NCBI GenBank assembly: GCA_040403555.1
Contig: JBBAKN010000002.1
Location: 186,001 to 250,000, forward strand
Reading direction: 5' to 3'
Source of the DNA: JAIPAN01 sp040403555
Lineage (GTDB): Bacteria > Bacteroidota > Bacteroidia > Sphingobacteriales > Sphingobacteriaceae
DNA: 64,000 nt
Part shown: positions 18,463 to 26,968 of the stretch, in pieces
Position numbering within the stretch: the stretch's first letter is position 1
How the letters are laid out: every line of letters starts with the position of its first letter
Program-made: the position numbers and the translations under genes
Notes under the pieces: generated by a model
What the model saw: only the letters and a program-made list of their open reading frames with translations
The model's database searches: none
Told to the model about the DNA's origin: nothing

Positions 18463-18989
18463 TGAACATTTACACCACGCATTGGATGAAAAAAGTGGGT
18501 TTTATAGCTACCATACTGCTATTTTTTAGTAGCGGCTGTGGTATTTATTCCTTCACCGGAGCCTCTATTCCGGTGGAAATGAAAAGCATTAGTGTACAAT
18601 TTTTCGAAAACAATGCCCCATTGGTAGTTCCGTATTTAAGTCAGCAATTTACCGAAGATTTAAAAGAACGCATCCGCAACCAATCAAGCTTACGCTTAGT
18701 ACGTAGCGATGCCGATGCCAACGTTGAAGGCCGAATTACCGATTATAGTATCCGCCCTTCAGCTATACAAGGCAACGAGCGGGCCGGCCTAGAGCGCTTA
18801 ACTATAAGTATCAGCGTAAAATATACCAATGTGCTAAAACCCGAATTAAATTTCGAGAAATCGTTTAGCCGATTTAAAGATTTTTCTACCCAAAGCAAGC
18901 CTTTGCAAGCGCAAGAGCAGCAGCTAATAAAAGATATTAATGCACAATTAACTGAAGATGTTTTTAATGCCGCCTTTGCCAATTGGTAA
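18462..18989 (+). CDS. lptE: LptE-family LPS assembly lipoprotein
   Basis: 175 residues (167 if the second ATG at 18486 is used). A lipoprotein signal ends at Cys26 (FFSSGC), followed by GIYSFTGASIP, a typical start of Bacteroidota LptE-like proteins. The body has the two-strand/helix pattern of LptE (LVRSDADANVEGRITDY). LptE plugs the LptD barrel that inserts lipopolysaccharide in the outer membrane. The ATG overlaps the previous stop as TAATG, indicating coupling to the activator gene. lptD is not in the window. Confidence 0.85.
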   Translation: MNIYTTHWMKKVGFIATILLFFSSGCGIYSFTGASIPVEMKSISVQFFENNAPLVVPYLSQQFTEDLKERIRNQSSLRLVRSDADANVEGRITDYSIRPSAIQGNERAGLERLTISISVKYTNVLKPELNFEKSFSRFKDFSTQSKPLQAQEQQLIKDINAQLTEDVFNAAFANW

Positions 18990-19013
18990 ACAAAAACAAC
19001 TCGTAATTTTTCG

Positions 19014-19976
19014 ATGAGTACCCTACCACAAACAAAAACATTTAGCAACTTGGTTACCATGCCGGCCAGCTTACAAGCTAGCGATGCGGCCAGTTATGAA
19101 ACGTTGGTAGAAAAATATCCGTATTGCCAGATTTTACAATTTGTAGATGCAAAATTGAATAATACGCCCGAAAAAGCTGCCATTTATGCTCCAGAAGGCG
19201 CCGTATTAGAAAAATTTATCAATCGGCCCGAAACACTCATTAGCTTAGCAGCCTACCAAGCCGAAACGCTTGATCCGCTAGAGCAGGTAGTGGTTCAGGA
19301 TATGAATGAAATCCCTGAAGAAGCTTTAGAAGCAGAATTGCATTACCGCTTAGAGGAAGACCCCATAGAAGAATTGGCCGATGATACCCATCAATTAATT
19401 ATGGAGAATATTGCTTCCGCTGATTTTTTTGCCTTGGAAGATAAAGTAACCGAGTCAAAAACTGAAGCAAGCACAAGCAAAGAAGTTTCCCGCTACGACG
19501 ATGAACAGCTGCCCTACACCTTTTTATGGTGGCTCAATAAAACCCGAAAAGCGCATGCAAAAAGCTATCGCCCTTATGTAAGTTTTACCCTCGATACCTC
19601 CGAAAAAATTGAGGAAAAACCAAAGCAGGCACCCGATATAGATTTAAACGCTTGGACCGAGTCTACACCCAAAAGAGAACAAAATTCGCCTCCTACAGCA
19701 GAAAAACGCAAAGGCGACGACATTATTGAGCGTTTCATTCAGCAAGAGCCACAACTGTCGCCACCATCGGCAGATAAAATGAGCCCGGAGAATAAAGCCC
19801 GTAAAAGTGCCGAAGATTCACTAGAAGTGGTATCAGAAACATTGGCCAAAATTTACACCGAGCAACTACTCATAGACAAAGCTATTGCTACCTACCAGAA
19901 ATTAAGTTTGAAATTTCCCGAAAAAAGCACGTACTTTGCCAACCAAATCATTGCCTTAGAGCAACGGAAAAATTAA
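19014..19976 (+). CDS. Hypothetical protein with a C-terminal TPR-like helix pair
   Basis: 320 residues with no signal peptide and a long acidic, low-complexity centre (residues 85-260). The last 45 residues (LAKIYTEQLLIDKAIATYQK, then LSLKFPEKSTYFANQI) read as one tetratricopeptide unit. The N-terminal 70 residues also look helical (LVEKYPYCQILQF). A gene of this kind commonly sits between lptE and secG in Sphingobacteria-like genomes, from memory. Function unknown; a scaffold for envelope assembly or secretion is a guess from its place in the operon. Confidence 0.75.
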   Translation: MSTLPQTKTFSNLVTMPASLQASDAASYETLVEKYPYCQILQFVDAKLNNTPEKAAIYAPEGAVLEKFINRPETLISLAAYQAETLDPLEQVVVQDMNEIPEEALEAELHYRLEEDPIEELADDTHQLIMENIASADFFALEDKVTESKTEASTSKEVSRYDDEQLPYTFLWWLNKTRKAHAKSYRPYVSFTLDTSEKIEEKPKQAPDIDLNAWTESTPKREQNSPPTAEKRKGDDIIERFIQQEPQLSPPSADKMSPENKARKSAEDSLEVVSETLAKIYTEQLLIDKAIATYQKLSLKFPEKSTYFANQIIALEQRKN

Positions 19977-19988
19977 TATTAAACGATT

Positions 19989-20321
19989 ATGTATTTCGCA
20001 CTTGTAATTATTGCCATTTTAGTTTGTGCCCTTTTAGCACTATTTATTCTCATTCAAAATCCTAAAGGAGGTGGTTTATCTTCTGGATTTTCGGGTTCAA
20101 ATACCATTATGGGCGTACAACGTACTGGCGACTTTTTAGAAAAAGGAACTTGGTTTTTAGCCATTAGCTTAATGGTATTGGCCATTTTGGTAAACATGGT
20201 AATCCCGAAATCGGGCGTTGTAAACGAGAAAGCAAACGATTTGCAAAATAAAGTTGAAAAAACAGCCCCCATGAAGGCACCTGTTAGCTTACCAAGCGCA
20301 CCTTTAAACGGCGGTAAATAA
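19989..20321 (+). CDS. secG: Preprotein translocase subunit SecG
   Basis: 110 residues. Two membrane segments (residues 2-22 and 53-73) flank the conserved cytoplasmic loop IQNPKGGGLSSGF, the hallmark of SecG. The tail is Pro/Lys-rich and short. SecG aids SecYE during SecA-driven translocation. It is the last gene of the miaB-to-secG run and is closed by a strong terminator. Confidence 0.93.
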   Translation: MYFALVIIAILVCALLALFILIQNPKGGGLSSGFSGSNTIMGVQRTGDFLEKGTWFLAISLMVLAILVNMVIPKSGVVNEKANDLQNKVEKTAPMKAPVSLPSAPLNGGK

Positions 20322-20342
20322 GCCAATACTATACGTACTTCA

Positions 20343-20370
20343 GAAAGGCTCCCTTTTGGGAGCCTTTCTT
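20343..20370 (+). terminator. Rho-independent terminator after secG
   Basis: An 11-bp perfect stem (GAAAGGCTCCC / GGGAGCCTTTC) with a TTTT loop lies 21 bases past the secG stop. The T tract after it is short (TT), but the stem is very stable. Confidence 0.8.
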
Positions 20371-20431
20371 GTTGCTACAAACTGACAGCATGACACGGCT
20401 GCTGTAAAAATTTTCAGTAAGCAAGGAAAAA

Positions 20432-20461
20432 TTGACAAAAAAAACCCTCAAAATAGGCTTG
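20432..20461 (+). promoter_or_regulatory. Promoter of groES-groEL
   Basis: TTG (20432-20434), 19 bases, then TAGGCTTG (20454-20461): the Bacteroidota TTG-N19-TAnnTTTG layout with one mismatch. It leaves a leader of roughly 50 bases before the groES ATG. No CIRCE inverted repeat (HrcA operator) was found around it. Confidence 0.6.
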
Positions 20462-20516
20462 GCACAATTCATGACTATCTTGAGTAGACTAAATTCACAC
20501 ACAAAATAAAATAAAT

Positions 20517-20810
20517 ATGGCATTATCATTTAAACCTCTTGCAGACCGAGTAGTAGTAGAAGCGGCTCCGGCTGAAACTATGACTGCTTCTGGTATTTAT
20601 ATCCCAGAAACTGCCCAAGAAAAACCACAACAAGGAGTGGTTGTTTCGGCTGGACCCGGTAAATATGCAGACCTAACCGGAAATTTAATTCCACTAAGTG
20701 TAAAAGTTGGCGACCAAGTTTTATACAGCAAATATGCAGGTACCGAAGTAACCATTGATGGTAAAGAGTACCTAGTAATGCGTGAAGCCGATATTTTAGG
20801 AACATTATAA
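20517..20810 (+). CDS. groES: Co-chaperonin GroES
   Basis: 97 residues. It caps the GroEL ring during folding. FKPLADRVVVEAAPAE at the start and VLYSKYAGTEVTIDGKEYLVMRE near the end are classic; the mobile loop that docks onto GroEL lies around residues 20-35 (TASGIYIPETAQEKP). It is followed after 113 bp by groEL on the same strand, a rather long gap with no terminator, so co-transcription is expected. Confidence 0.97.
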   Translation: MALSFKPLADRVVVEAAPAETMTASGIYIPETAQEKPQQGVVVSAGPGKYADLTGNLIPLSVKVGDQVLYSKYAGTEVTIDGKEYLVMREADILGTL

Positions 20811-20923
20811 TTGGAATAGCCGTTTAACACGGTGCGTTAAACCATTAAAAAACAATCAAAATTAGAGTGGTTAACCCTTACATAACTACTTCATAAAAAT
20901 TACTCTATACTAACAAAAAGACA

Positions 20924-22561
20924 ATGGCAAAACAAGTAAAATACAACGTTGAAGCTCGTGACGCTCTAAAAAGAGGCGTAGATATTCTGGCTAATGCCGT
21001 AAAAGTAACCTTAGGCCCTAAAGGTCGTACGGTTATTATTGATAAGAAATTTGGCTCACCGGCCATTACCAAAGATGGTGTAACGGTAGCTAAAGAAATT
21101 GAATTGAAAGACCCCATTGAAAACATGGGTGCCCAAATGGTAAAAGAAGTGGCTTCTAAAACCGCCGATATTGCAGGTGATGGAACTACAACCGCCACCG
21201 TATTGGCCCAAGCCATTATTAAGGCCGGCGTTAAAAACGTAGCCTCTGGTGCAAACCCCATGGATTTAAAACGTGGCATAGATAAGGCCGTGAAAGTGAT
21301 TGTTGAAAACCTAAAATCTCAAAAACAAGATGTTGGTGATGATTTCAGCAAGATTAAACAAGTGGCTTCTATTTCTGCTAATAACGATGATATAATTGGC
21401 GAAATGATTGCCGATGCCATGAAAAAAGTGGGTACCCAGGGTGTAATTACCGTTGAAGAAGCCAAAGGAACCGAGACCGAAGTAAAAACCGTAGAAGGTA
21501 TGCAGTTCGATCGCGGATACCTTTCTCCCTATTTTGTAACCAATGCCGATAAAATGGAAGTAGAATTGGAAAATCCGTATATCTTAATTTATGATAAAAA
21601 GATTTCATCCATGAAAGAATTACTGCCTATTTTGGAAAAGCAAGTTCAAACCGGCAAACCCCTAATTATTATTGCCGAAGATTTAGATGGCGAAGCCTTG
21701 GCTACCTTGGTGGTGAATAAAATTCGCGGATCCTTAAAAGTGGCAGCCGTTAAAGCTCCGGGCTTTGGCGATAGACGCAAAGCCATGTTAGAAGACATTG
21801 CTGCCCTAACTGGCGGTACCGTTATTTCTGAAGAAAAAGGCTATAAACTAGAAAGTGCCGAACTAACGCACCTAGGCCAAGCAGAAAAAATTACCGTTGA
21901 TAAAGACAATACCACCATTATTAATGGATTTGGTAAACCCGAAGACATTAAACAACGGATCAATGAAATTAAAACAGCTATTGAAATTACCACCTCCGAT
22001 TACGATAAAGAAAAACTACAAGAACGTTTAGCCAAACTTTCTGGAGGAGTAGCCGTATTGTATATTGGCGCTGCTTCTGAAGTAGAAATGAAAGAGAAAA
22101 AAGACCGCGTAGACGATGCCTTGCACGCTACCCGTGCCGCCGTTGAAGAAGGCATTGTTGCCGGAGGCGGTGTAGCCTTTATTCGTGCTATTGAAGCCTT
22201 AGCAAACTTAAAAGGCGATAACGAAGATGAAAATACCGGTATACAAATTGTGAAACGTGCCGTAGAAGAGCCTTTGCGCCAAATTTGCGAAAACGCAGGT
22301 ATTGAAGGTTCTATTGTGGTACAAAAAGTAAAAGAAGGCAAAGGCGATTTTGGTTACAATGCCCGTACCGACAAATACGAAAACTTAATTGCAGCCGGTG
22401 TAATTGACCCGACTAAAGTAAGCCGTGTAGCCTTAGAAAATGCAGCTTCTATTGCCTCTATGTTGTTAACCACCGAGTGTGTGTTGGCCGATGAGCCAGA
22501 AGAAGATAAAGGCCATGCAGCTATGCCTCCTATGGGTGGCGGTATGGGCGGCATGATGTAA
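20924..22561 (+). CDS. groEL: Chaperonin GroEL
   Basis: 545 residues. The ATP site motif GDGTTTATVLAQ and the conserved Asp of AGDGTTT are present, and the apical domain reads through GRGYLSPYF-like FDRGYLSPYFVT. The C-terminus ends with a short Gly-Met tail (MPPMGGGMGGMM) that projects into the cavity. A single groEL copy with groES in front is the normal Bacteroidota arrangement. A strong hairpin terminator closes the operon. Confidence 0.98.
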   Translation: MAKQVKYNVEARDALKRGVDILANAVKVTLGPKGRTVIIDKKFGSPAITKDGVTVAKEIELKDPIENMGAQMVKEVASKTADIAGDGTTTATVLAQAIIKAGVKNVASGANPMDLKRGIDKAVKVIVENLKSQKQDVGDDFSKIKQVASISANNDDIIGEMIADAMKKVGTQGVITVEEAKGTETEVKTVEGMQFDRGYLSPYFVTNADKMEVELENPYILIYDKKISSMKELLPILEKQVQTGKPLIIIAEDLDGEALATLVVNKIRGSLKVAAVKAPGFGDRRKAMLEDIAALTGGTVISEEKGYKLESAELTHLGQAEKITVDKDNTTIINGFGKPEDIKQRINEIKTAIEITTSDYDKEKLQERLAKLSGGVAVLYIGAASEVEMKEKKDRVDDALHATRAAVEEGIVAGGGVAFIRAIEALANLKGDNEDENTGIQIVKRAVEEPLRQICENAGIEGSIVVQKVKEGKGDFGYNARTDKYENLIAAGVIDPTKVSRVALENAASIASMLLTTECVLADEPEEDKGHAAMPPMGGGMGGMM

Positions 22562-22580
22562 TACCTAAACACTACTAACA

Positions 22581-22615
22581 AAAAAGCCCCCCGAAATTCG
22601 GGGGGCTTTTTTTGT
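22581..22615 (+). terminator. Rho-independent terminator after groEL (bidirectional)
   Basis: A long stem AAAAAGCCCCCCGAA / TTCGGGGGGCTTTTT with one base in the loop and a run of T. The A-rich left arm makes it also usable for the convergent FISUMP gene that ends at 22632. Confidence 0.92.
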
Positions 22616-22631
22616 TTAAAACTAAACGAAC

Positions 22632-23324
22632 TTAATCTTTTACCAAACGGAGCGAATAACCGTTAGATTTATATAACGATCCGGACGAAACAGTTGAATT
22701 CGCATTAACTAATTGGAAGGCAGTGGCACTAGTAGCATTCGTTTCAGTAGAAGTCCAAAAAGTAGCTGCATAATAAAGTTGGAGAAGAGACCCATTCCCC
22801 CCATCAATAAATCCTCCAGGTAGGGCTGTAAAACCACTTTCATTAGTAGCATTTGAGGAAGGAAGAGCCCAATGCGTAGTACCCATTTCCTTTAATTTAT
22901 CTCCAGCATTCGCCCCTAAAGTCTGTAACAGCGTTTGCCATTCAACTGCTGAAGGCACATGCCAACCTGCGGGCACTATTTTAGGATCTTTAGCTGCATA
23001 GTAATTGTACAAAGGGCCATAGGTTGCTTTAAGAACAGTATTGTATCCGTAATAGGCAAAGGCAGGGGTATTCAAATTAGCCCAATTTGCTTGTACATTC
23101 ACATAGGGAATTGAACTCCCATCATTAAACTTAGTAGTTCTTAAATTTTGAGTCGTCCAAGTTTGGTTGCCTATTTTTACCGTTTGGTACACATTGCCTT
23201 CAATATCGGTTACGGTTAAAGCAGGGGGCAAAGGGGTAGGTGTTTTATCTCTTTTACAAGAAAGCGTTAAACTAAAAAGCAGCATTAAACCGCTTAACAT
23301 GGGGGTATAAAATTTGTTTTTCAT
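22632..23324 (-). CDS. FISUMP-domain lipoprotein
   Basis: 230 residues. A lipoprotein signal ends at Cys23 (SLTLSC). The body is a Fibrobacter succinogenes major paralogous domain: DIEGNVYQTVKIGNQTWTTQNL, YGPLYNYYAA, GWHVPSAVEWQTL and FWTSTETNATSA, ending with GYSLRLVKD. These are C-type-lectin-like surface domains whose ligands are mostly unknown. It stands alone, convergent to groEL. Confidence 0.88.
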   Translation of the reverse strand: MKNKFYTPMLSGLMLLFSLTLSCKRDKTPTPLPPALTVTDIEGNVYQTVKIGNQTWTTQNLRTTKFNDGSSIPYVNVQANWANLNTPAFAYYGYNTVLKATYGPLYNYYAAKDPKIVPAGWHVPSAVEWQTLLQTLGANAGDKLKEMGTTHWALPSSNATNESGFTALPGGFIDGGNGSLLQLYYAATFWTSTETNATSATAFQLVNANSTVSSGSLYKSNGYSLRLVKD

Positions 23325-23485
23325 AATTTTTAATTTTTAATGTTGGTATGAAAGTAGATGATTGTGCGATATAGTAGAAGATATTTCCGACCAACACCAA
23401 CATAACGCCGACGAACGACAAAAAGTATAGGACGAATGGATTTGCCCCTTTTTATCTTTATCATTGTTTTAAAAATTAAACAGGC

Positions 23486-24373
23486 GTGCGTCTCAATAAA
23501 TTCATCAGCGAAAGTGGTTTGTGCTCCCGCAGGGAGGCCGATCGGTATATCAGTCAGGGTAGCGTTTTTATTAATGGGCGCAAAGCCGTTATTGGCGACC
23601 AGGTACAGCCCGGCGATCAAGTAAAGGTGAATGGTAATTTGCTGGAACCCCTAGCCGCAGAAGATTTGGTGTTTATTGCACTCAACAAACCGGTGGGCAT
23701 TACCTCTACCACCGAAGATAAGATAGCCACCAATATAGTCGATTTTGTAAACCATAGTTCCCGTATTTTTCCCATTGGCCGTTTAGATAAAGATTCACAA
23801 GGCTTAATTTTTTTAACCAATAATGGCGATATGGTAAACAAGATTTTACGAGCCGGGAATAAGCACGAAAAAGAATATGTAGTTACGGTAGACAAAGCCC
23901 TTAACCCTGCTGTAATAGAACACATGGCCAATGGCGTACCCATGTTGGGTGTGGTAACAAAAAAATGCACTATTCTACAAGAGGGGCCTCAAACGTTTCG
24001 CATTATCCTCATACAAGGTTTAAACCGCCAAATACGCCGCATGTGCGAATATTTTGGCTACGAGGTTAGCAAACTAGAGCGGGTTCGTATTATGAACATT
24101 ACGCTAAAAGGTTTGGCCCTTGGCGATTGGCGGGATTTAAGCCCCGAAGAAATGGGTACCATTTACGAGGCTATTGCACAATCTTCTTCCGAGCTTGTAA
24201 AAAAGAAAAGTACCACCAAGCAGCTAAGCCCACTATCCAAACCAAAAACAAAGCCTAATCTACGTACAACAGCTAAACCCGCTGCTAAAAAGAATAATCC
24301 CGATAAACGAAATCGGAAATCGAGCGCCAAGCCTAGCCGAAAGCCCGCAGCTAGAAAAACTGGAAGAAGATAA
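23486..24373 (+). CDS. rluF: 23S rRNA pseudouridine synthase RluF-like
   Basis: 295 residues. An S4 RNA-binding domain (residues 1-50, FISESGLCSRREADRYI) precedes a RluB/E/F-type catalytic domain with Asp101 in IGRLDKDSQGL. RAGNKHEKEYVVTVDKA, GVVTKKCTI and QGLNRQIRRMCEYFGYEV match RluF (position 2604) better than RluB. The start codon is GTG. After residue 230 there is a Lys/Arg/Pro/Ala-rich tail of about 60 residues, likely unfolded and RNA-binding, common in Bacteroidota versions. Its stop is one base from the convergent hydrolase. Confidence 0.93.
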   Translation: MRLNKFISESGLCSRREADRYISQGSVFINGRKAVIGDQVQPGDQVKVNGNLLEPLAAEDLVFIALNKPVGITSTTEDKIATNIVDFVNHSSRIFPIGRLDKDSQGLIFLTNNGDMVNKILRAGNKHEKEYVVTVDKALNPAVIEHMANGVPMLGVVTKKCTILQEGPQTFRIILIQGLNRQIRRMCEYFGYEVSKLERVRIMNITLKGLALGDWRDLSPEEMGTIYEAIAQSSSELVKKKSTTKQLSPLSKPKTKPNLRTTAKPAAKKNNPDKRNRKSSAKPSRKPAARKTGRR

Positions 24374-24374
24374 A

Positions 24375-24968
24375 TTAGGCGATGAGTTGCTGAACCCACT
24401 CCGCATACATTTTCCCGGAAGGGTGCAAGCCGTCGGAAGCCAAGAGGCTAAGATCGGTAGCTGCCAACCGAGAGTGGGCTGTGATATTTAGAAAGCGTAC
24501 ACCCAAAACTTCTGAGATTTCTTTTGCCGCTACATTAAAAATACCTATTTCTTTCGCTACTTGTTCAGCCACACGGCCTCCTTTTTCAGCAAAAGGCGTT
24601 ACGCCCCAATCGGGAATGGAAAGTACCCGTACTTGTTCTACATCGTCTCCGGCAAATGCAATAGCTTGCTTAAGCAGTTGTTCAAATTCTGCGGAATAGT
24701 TAGCCAAAGCATAACCACGGTATTGGTTGTTTACGCCAATAAGCAAGGTGACCAAGTCATAAGGCGGGCTTAGCGTTTCGGTAGCTATAGCGGCTAGCAA
24801 TTCAGATGTTGTCCAGCCGGTTTGGGCAGTAATCTGTATACTTTCTACCGGATGGCCCAACTTTACCAAAGCTTCTTTTAATTGATATGGGAACGATTCG
24901 GAAGCGGAAACTGCTTCGCCAATTGTATACGAATCGCCAAGAGCTAAATAGGTTTTTACGGCTTTCAT
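24375..24968 (-). CDS. SGNH/GDSL hydrolase
   Basis: 197 residues. Block I is ALGDSYT (nucleophile Ser13), block III has GVNNQYRGY, and block V is SDGLHPSGKMY (Asp and His). This is the single-domain esterase/lipase type, without a signal peptide. Its ATG overlaps the lipB stop by 4 bp, so the pair is coupled; a role in acyl metabolism is possible but unproven. Confidence 0.88.
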   Translation of the reverse strand: MKAVKTYLALGDSYTIGEAVSASESFPYQLKEALVKLGHPVESIQITAQTGWTTSELLAAIATETLSPPYDLVTLLIGVNNQYRGYALANYSAEFEQLLKQAIAFAGDDVEQVRVLSIPDWGVTPFAEKGGRVAEQVAKEIGIFNVAAKEISEVLGVRFLNITAHSRLAATDLSLLASDGLHPSGKMYAEWVQQLIA

Positions 24969-25666
24969 TCGGAGAGTTGCATTGAAAATAAGGCGGCGAT
25001 ATGTTCTTTCAGTTTTTGTTTCACCTCTTCCATGTCTAACGCTTTTCCCAATTCTTGAGCCATAGAGGTTACTGCTTTATCGTCAATACCACAGGGAATA
25101 ATATGTTTAAAATACGTTAAATCTGAGTTTACATTAAAGGCAAAACCATGCATGGTTACCCAACGGCTACAGCGAACACCTAGTGCGCAAATTTTTCGTG
25201 CAGTGGGTAAATCGGGGTCCAACCAAACGCCGGTATAGCCGGGGTAACGCCCTGCGGCAATTCCATAGTCGGCTAGGGTTAAAATAACCGCATCTTCCAA
25301 GGTGCGTAAATACAAATGGATATCGGTAAAAAAATTATCTAAATCGAGAATAGGATAACCTACCAATTGCCCGGGACCATGGTAGGTGATATCGCCACCA
25401 CGGTTAATTTTATGATATTCAGCTTGGTACTTCGATAATCCTGCATCATCTAAGAGCAAATTTTCGGGCTTGCCGCTTTTACCTAAGGTGTACACATGCG
25501 GGTGTTCTACAAAAATCAAATAATTGGGAGTAGGCCGAGGGTTTTCGGTCCCTCTATTTTGAGTTTTAATTGCCACTGTATCGGCAAACAAGCCTTCTTG
25601 CTTATCCCAAGCCTCTTGGTAGCCCACTGTTCCCCAATCCTGAAAAATAACGTGTTTATTTTGCAT
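24965..25666 (-). CDS. lipB: Octanoyl-[ACP]:protein N-octanoyltransferase LipB
   Basis: 233 residues. It moves octanoate from acyl carrier protein to lipoyl domains. Motifs: HPHVYTLGKSG, NRGGDITYHGPGQLVGYPI, the catalytic Lys in ARKICALGVR and the catalytic Cys in HIIPCGI. The start at 25666 is chosen over an upstream in-frame ATG because it has a clear Shine-Dalgarno (GGAGGAG on the minus strand), rare in Bacteroidota, and gives the normal N-terminus. It overlaps the phosphopantetheinyl transferase gene by 11 bp, a sensible pairing since that enzyme activates ACP. lipA is not in the window. Confidence 0.95.
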   Translation of the reverse strand: MQNKHVIFQDWGTVGYQEAWDKQEGLFADTVAIKTQNRGTENPRPTPNYLIFVEHPHVYTLGKSGKPENLLLDDAGLSKYQAEYHKINRGGDITYHGPGQLVGYPILDLDNFFTDIHLYLRTLEDAVILTLADYGIAAGRYPGYTGVWLDPDLPTARKICALGVRCSRWVTMHGFAFNVNSDLTYFKHIIPCGIDDKAVTSMAQELGKALDMEEVKQKLKEHIAALFSMQLSE

Positions 25667-26312
25667 AGCTCTCCTCCCCACAAACATACGCCAATACATA
25701 CGAATCGAAACGTTCAAAAGCCACTTCAAAAATCAATTTAGCTGCTTTATTTTTTAAGCTAGCACGTATCGTTCCTTTTTCGGCATAAGCAAAAGGTTGT
25801 AAATGAATATGTTCTTTGAAAGACACCCCACTTTTACCTTGTAGTTTATACACAGCCTCCTTTGCTGCCCAACAGGCATACAAATGGTTAACAGCATATT
25901 CTGGATCTATAAAAGAACGCTCGTTATCAGATAAAAATTTAGGTGCCAATGCTTCTATTTTAGGCTTTACCAACTCTATATCAATCCCAACTGCTCGTGT
26001 TTCGCTAATCATTACCGCCGCATAGTCGTAGGAGTGACTTAACGAAATATGATGCGGAAAATTCACTAAATAAGGTTTTCCATGTGCATCGGCCTTGCAA
26101 TCGATATACTGCTCGGTTTGTAAAAGTGTGCGCAATAACACTCGGGTAGCCAGCCAATGTACTTGGCGCTTATGCTGGACCAGGCTCTCAAAATAGGCTT
26201 GCTCTTGCTCGTCTAGCTGTAATTGAGCTATTAGTTCATCGGCCGATTCTTCAATCTTCCAAACAGCTAGCGTAGCCGAATCTTGCAGTTCTTTTTGATA
26301 AACGAGTGCCAT
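25656..26312 (-). CDS. 4'-phosphopantetheinyl transferase, Sfp type
   Basis: 218 residues. It transfers phosphopantetheine from CoA to carrier proteins. GIDIELVKP holds the metal-binding Asp-x-Glu and WAAKEAVYKLQGKSG the Trp-x-x-Lys-Glu motif. The size and the N-terminal half match Sfp-type enzymes and not the smaller AcpS. Coupled to lipB and the SGNH hydrolase on the minus strand, it probably serves fatty-acid or secondary-metabolite carrier proteins. Confidence 0.9.
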   Translation of the reverse strand: MALVYQKELQDSATLAVWKIEESADELIAQLQLDEQEQAYFESLVQHKRQVHWLATRVLLRTLLQTEQYIDCKADAHGKPYLVNFPHHISLSHSYDYAAVMISETRAVGIDIELVKPKIEALAPKFLSDNERSFIDPEYAVNHLYACWAAKEAVYKLQGKSGVSFKEHIHLQPFAYAEKGTIRASLKNKAAKLIFEVAFERFDSYVLAYVCGEESYAK

Positions 26313-26420
26313 GGTGGCTCAAAAATACGCCATATATTGCAGGGCGCAAAAAAAGAACAGCCGCTTGCTGTGTATCGCAAAAATAATTTATAAATTTAGT
26401 GCAACAGATATACCAAATAC

Positions 26421-26957
26421 ATGATACTTTCAGACAAACGCATTTTAGAAGAAATTGAAAAAGGCGCCATTATTATTGAACCTTATAAACCCGAATGCTT
26501 AGGCACCAATTCTTACGATGTGCATTTGGGCAAATATTTGGCCACCTACAAAAACAGAGTACTCGATGCCAAGGCGCATAACGAAATTGATCATTTTGAA
26601 ATTCCGAAAGAAGGCTTTGTATTGCACCCTGGAACCCTGTATTTGGGCGTAACACTAGAATACACCGAAACGCATGCTCATGTGCCTTTTTTAGAAGGAA
26701 AATCGAGCACCGGCCGATTGGGTATTGATATACATGCTACTGCCGGTAAAGGCGATGTGGGTTTTTGCAATACCTGGACCCTAGAAATCTCTTGCGCACA
26801 ACCCGTACGCATTTATGCCGGTATGCCCATAGGCCAACTTATTTATTTTGTGGTAGAAGGCGATATTGCCACCATGTATAACAGCAAGGGAAATGCGAAA
26901 TACAATAACAAAACCACACGCCCCGTAGAGAGCATGATGTGGAAAAATCAATTTTAA
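26421..26957 (+). CDS. dcd: dCTP deaminase
   Basis: 178 residues. It turns dCTP to dUTP for thymidylate synthesis. The start MILSDKRILEEIEKG, the loop EGKSSTGRLGIDIHATAGKG and the catalytic Glu in TWTLEIS are visible. It begins a plus-strand set with an enoyl-CoA isomerase and reductase (11-bp gap), though the functions are unrelated. Confidence 0.95.
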   Translation: MILSDKRILEEIEKGAIIIEPYKPECLGTNSYDVHLGKYLATYKNRVLDAKAHNEIDHFEIPKEGFVLHPGTLYLGVTLEYTETHAHVPFLEGKSSTGRLGIDIHATAGKGDVGFCNTWTLEISCAQPVRIYAGMPIGQLIYFVVEGDIATMYNSKGNAKYNNKTTRPVESMMWKNQF

Positions 26958-26968
26958 AAAACACGTAA

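Noticed and set aside
20459..20482. TTGGCAC stretch before groES as a possible sigma-54 promoter
   Set aside because: The GG is not followed by GC at the needed 10-base distance, and a better TTG-N19-TAGGCTTG promoter overlaps it.
20811..20923. Search for a CIRCE/HrcA operator between groES and groEL or upstream
   Set aside because: No TTAGCACTC-type inverted repeat is present.
23330..23620. Minus-strand frame of 96 codons over the rluF start
   Set aside because: It overlaps the S4 domain of rluF and has no signal or family pattern.
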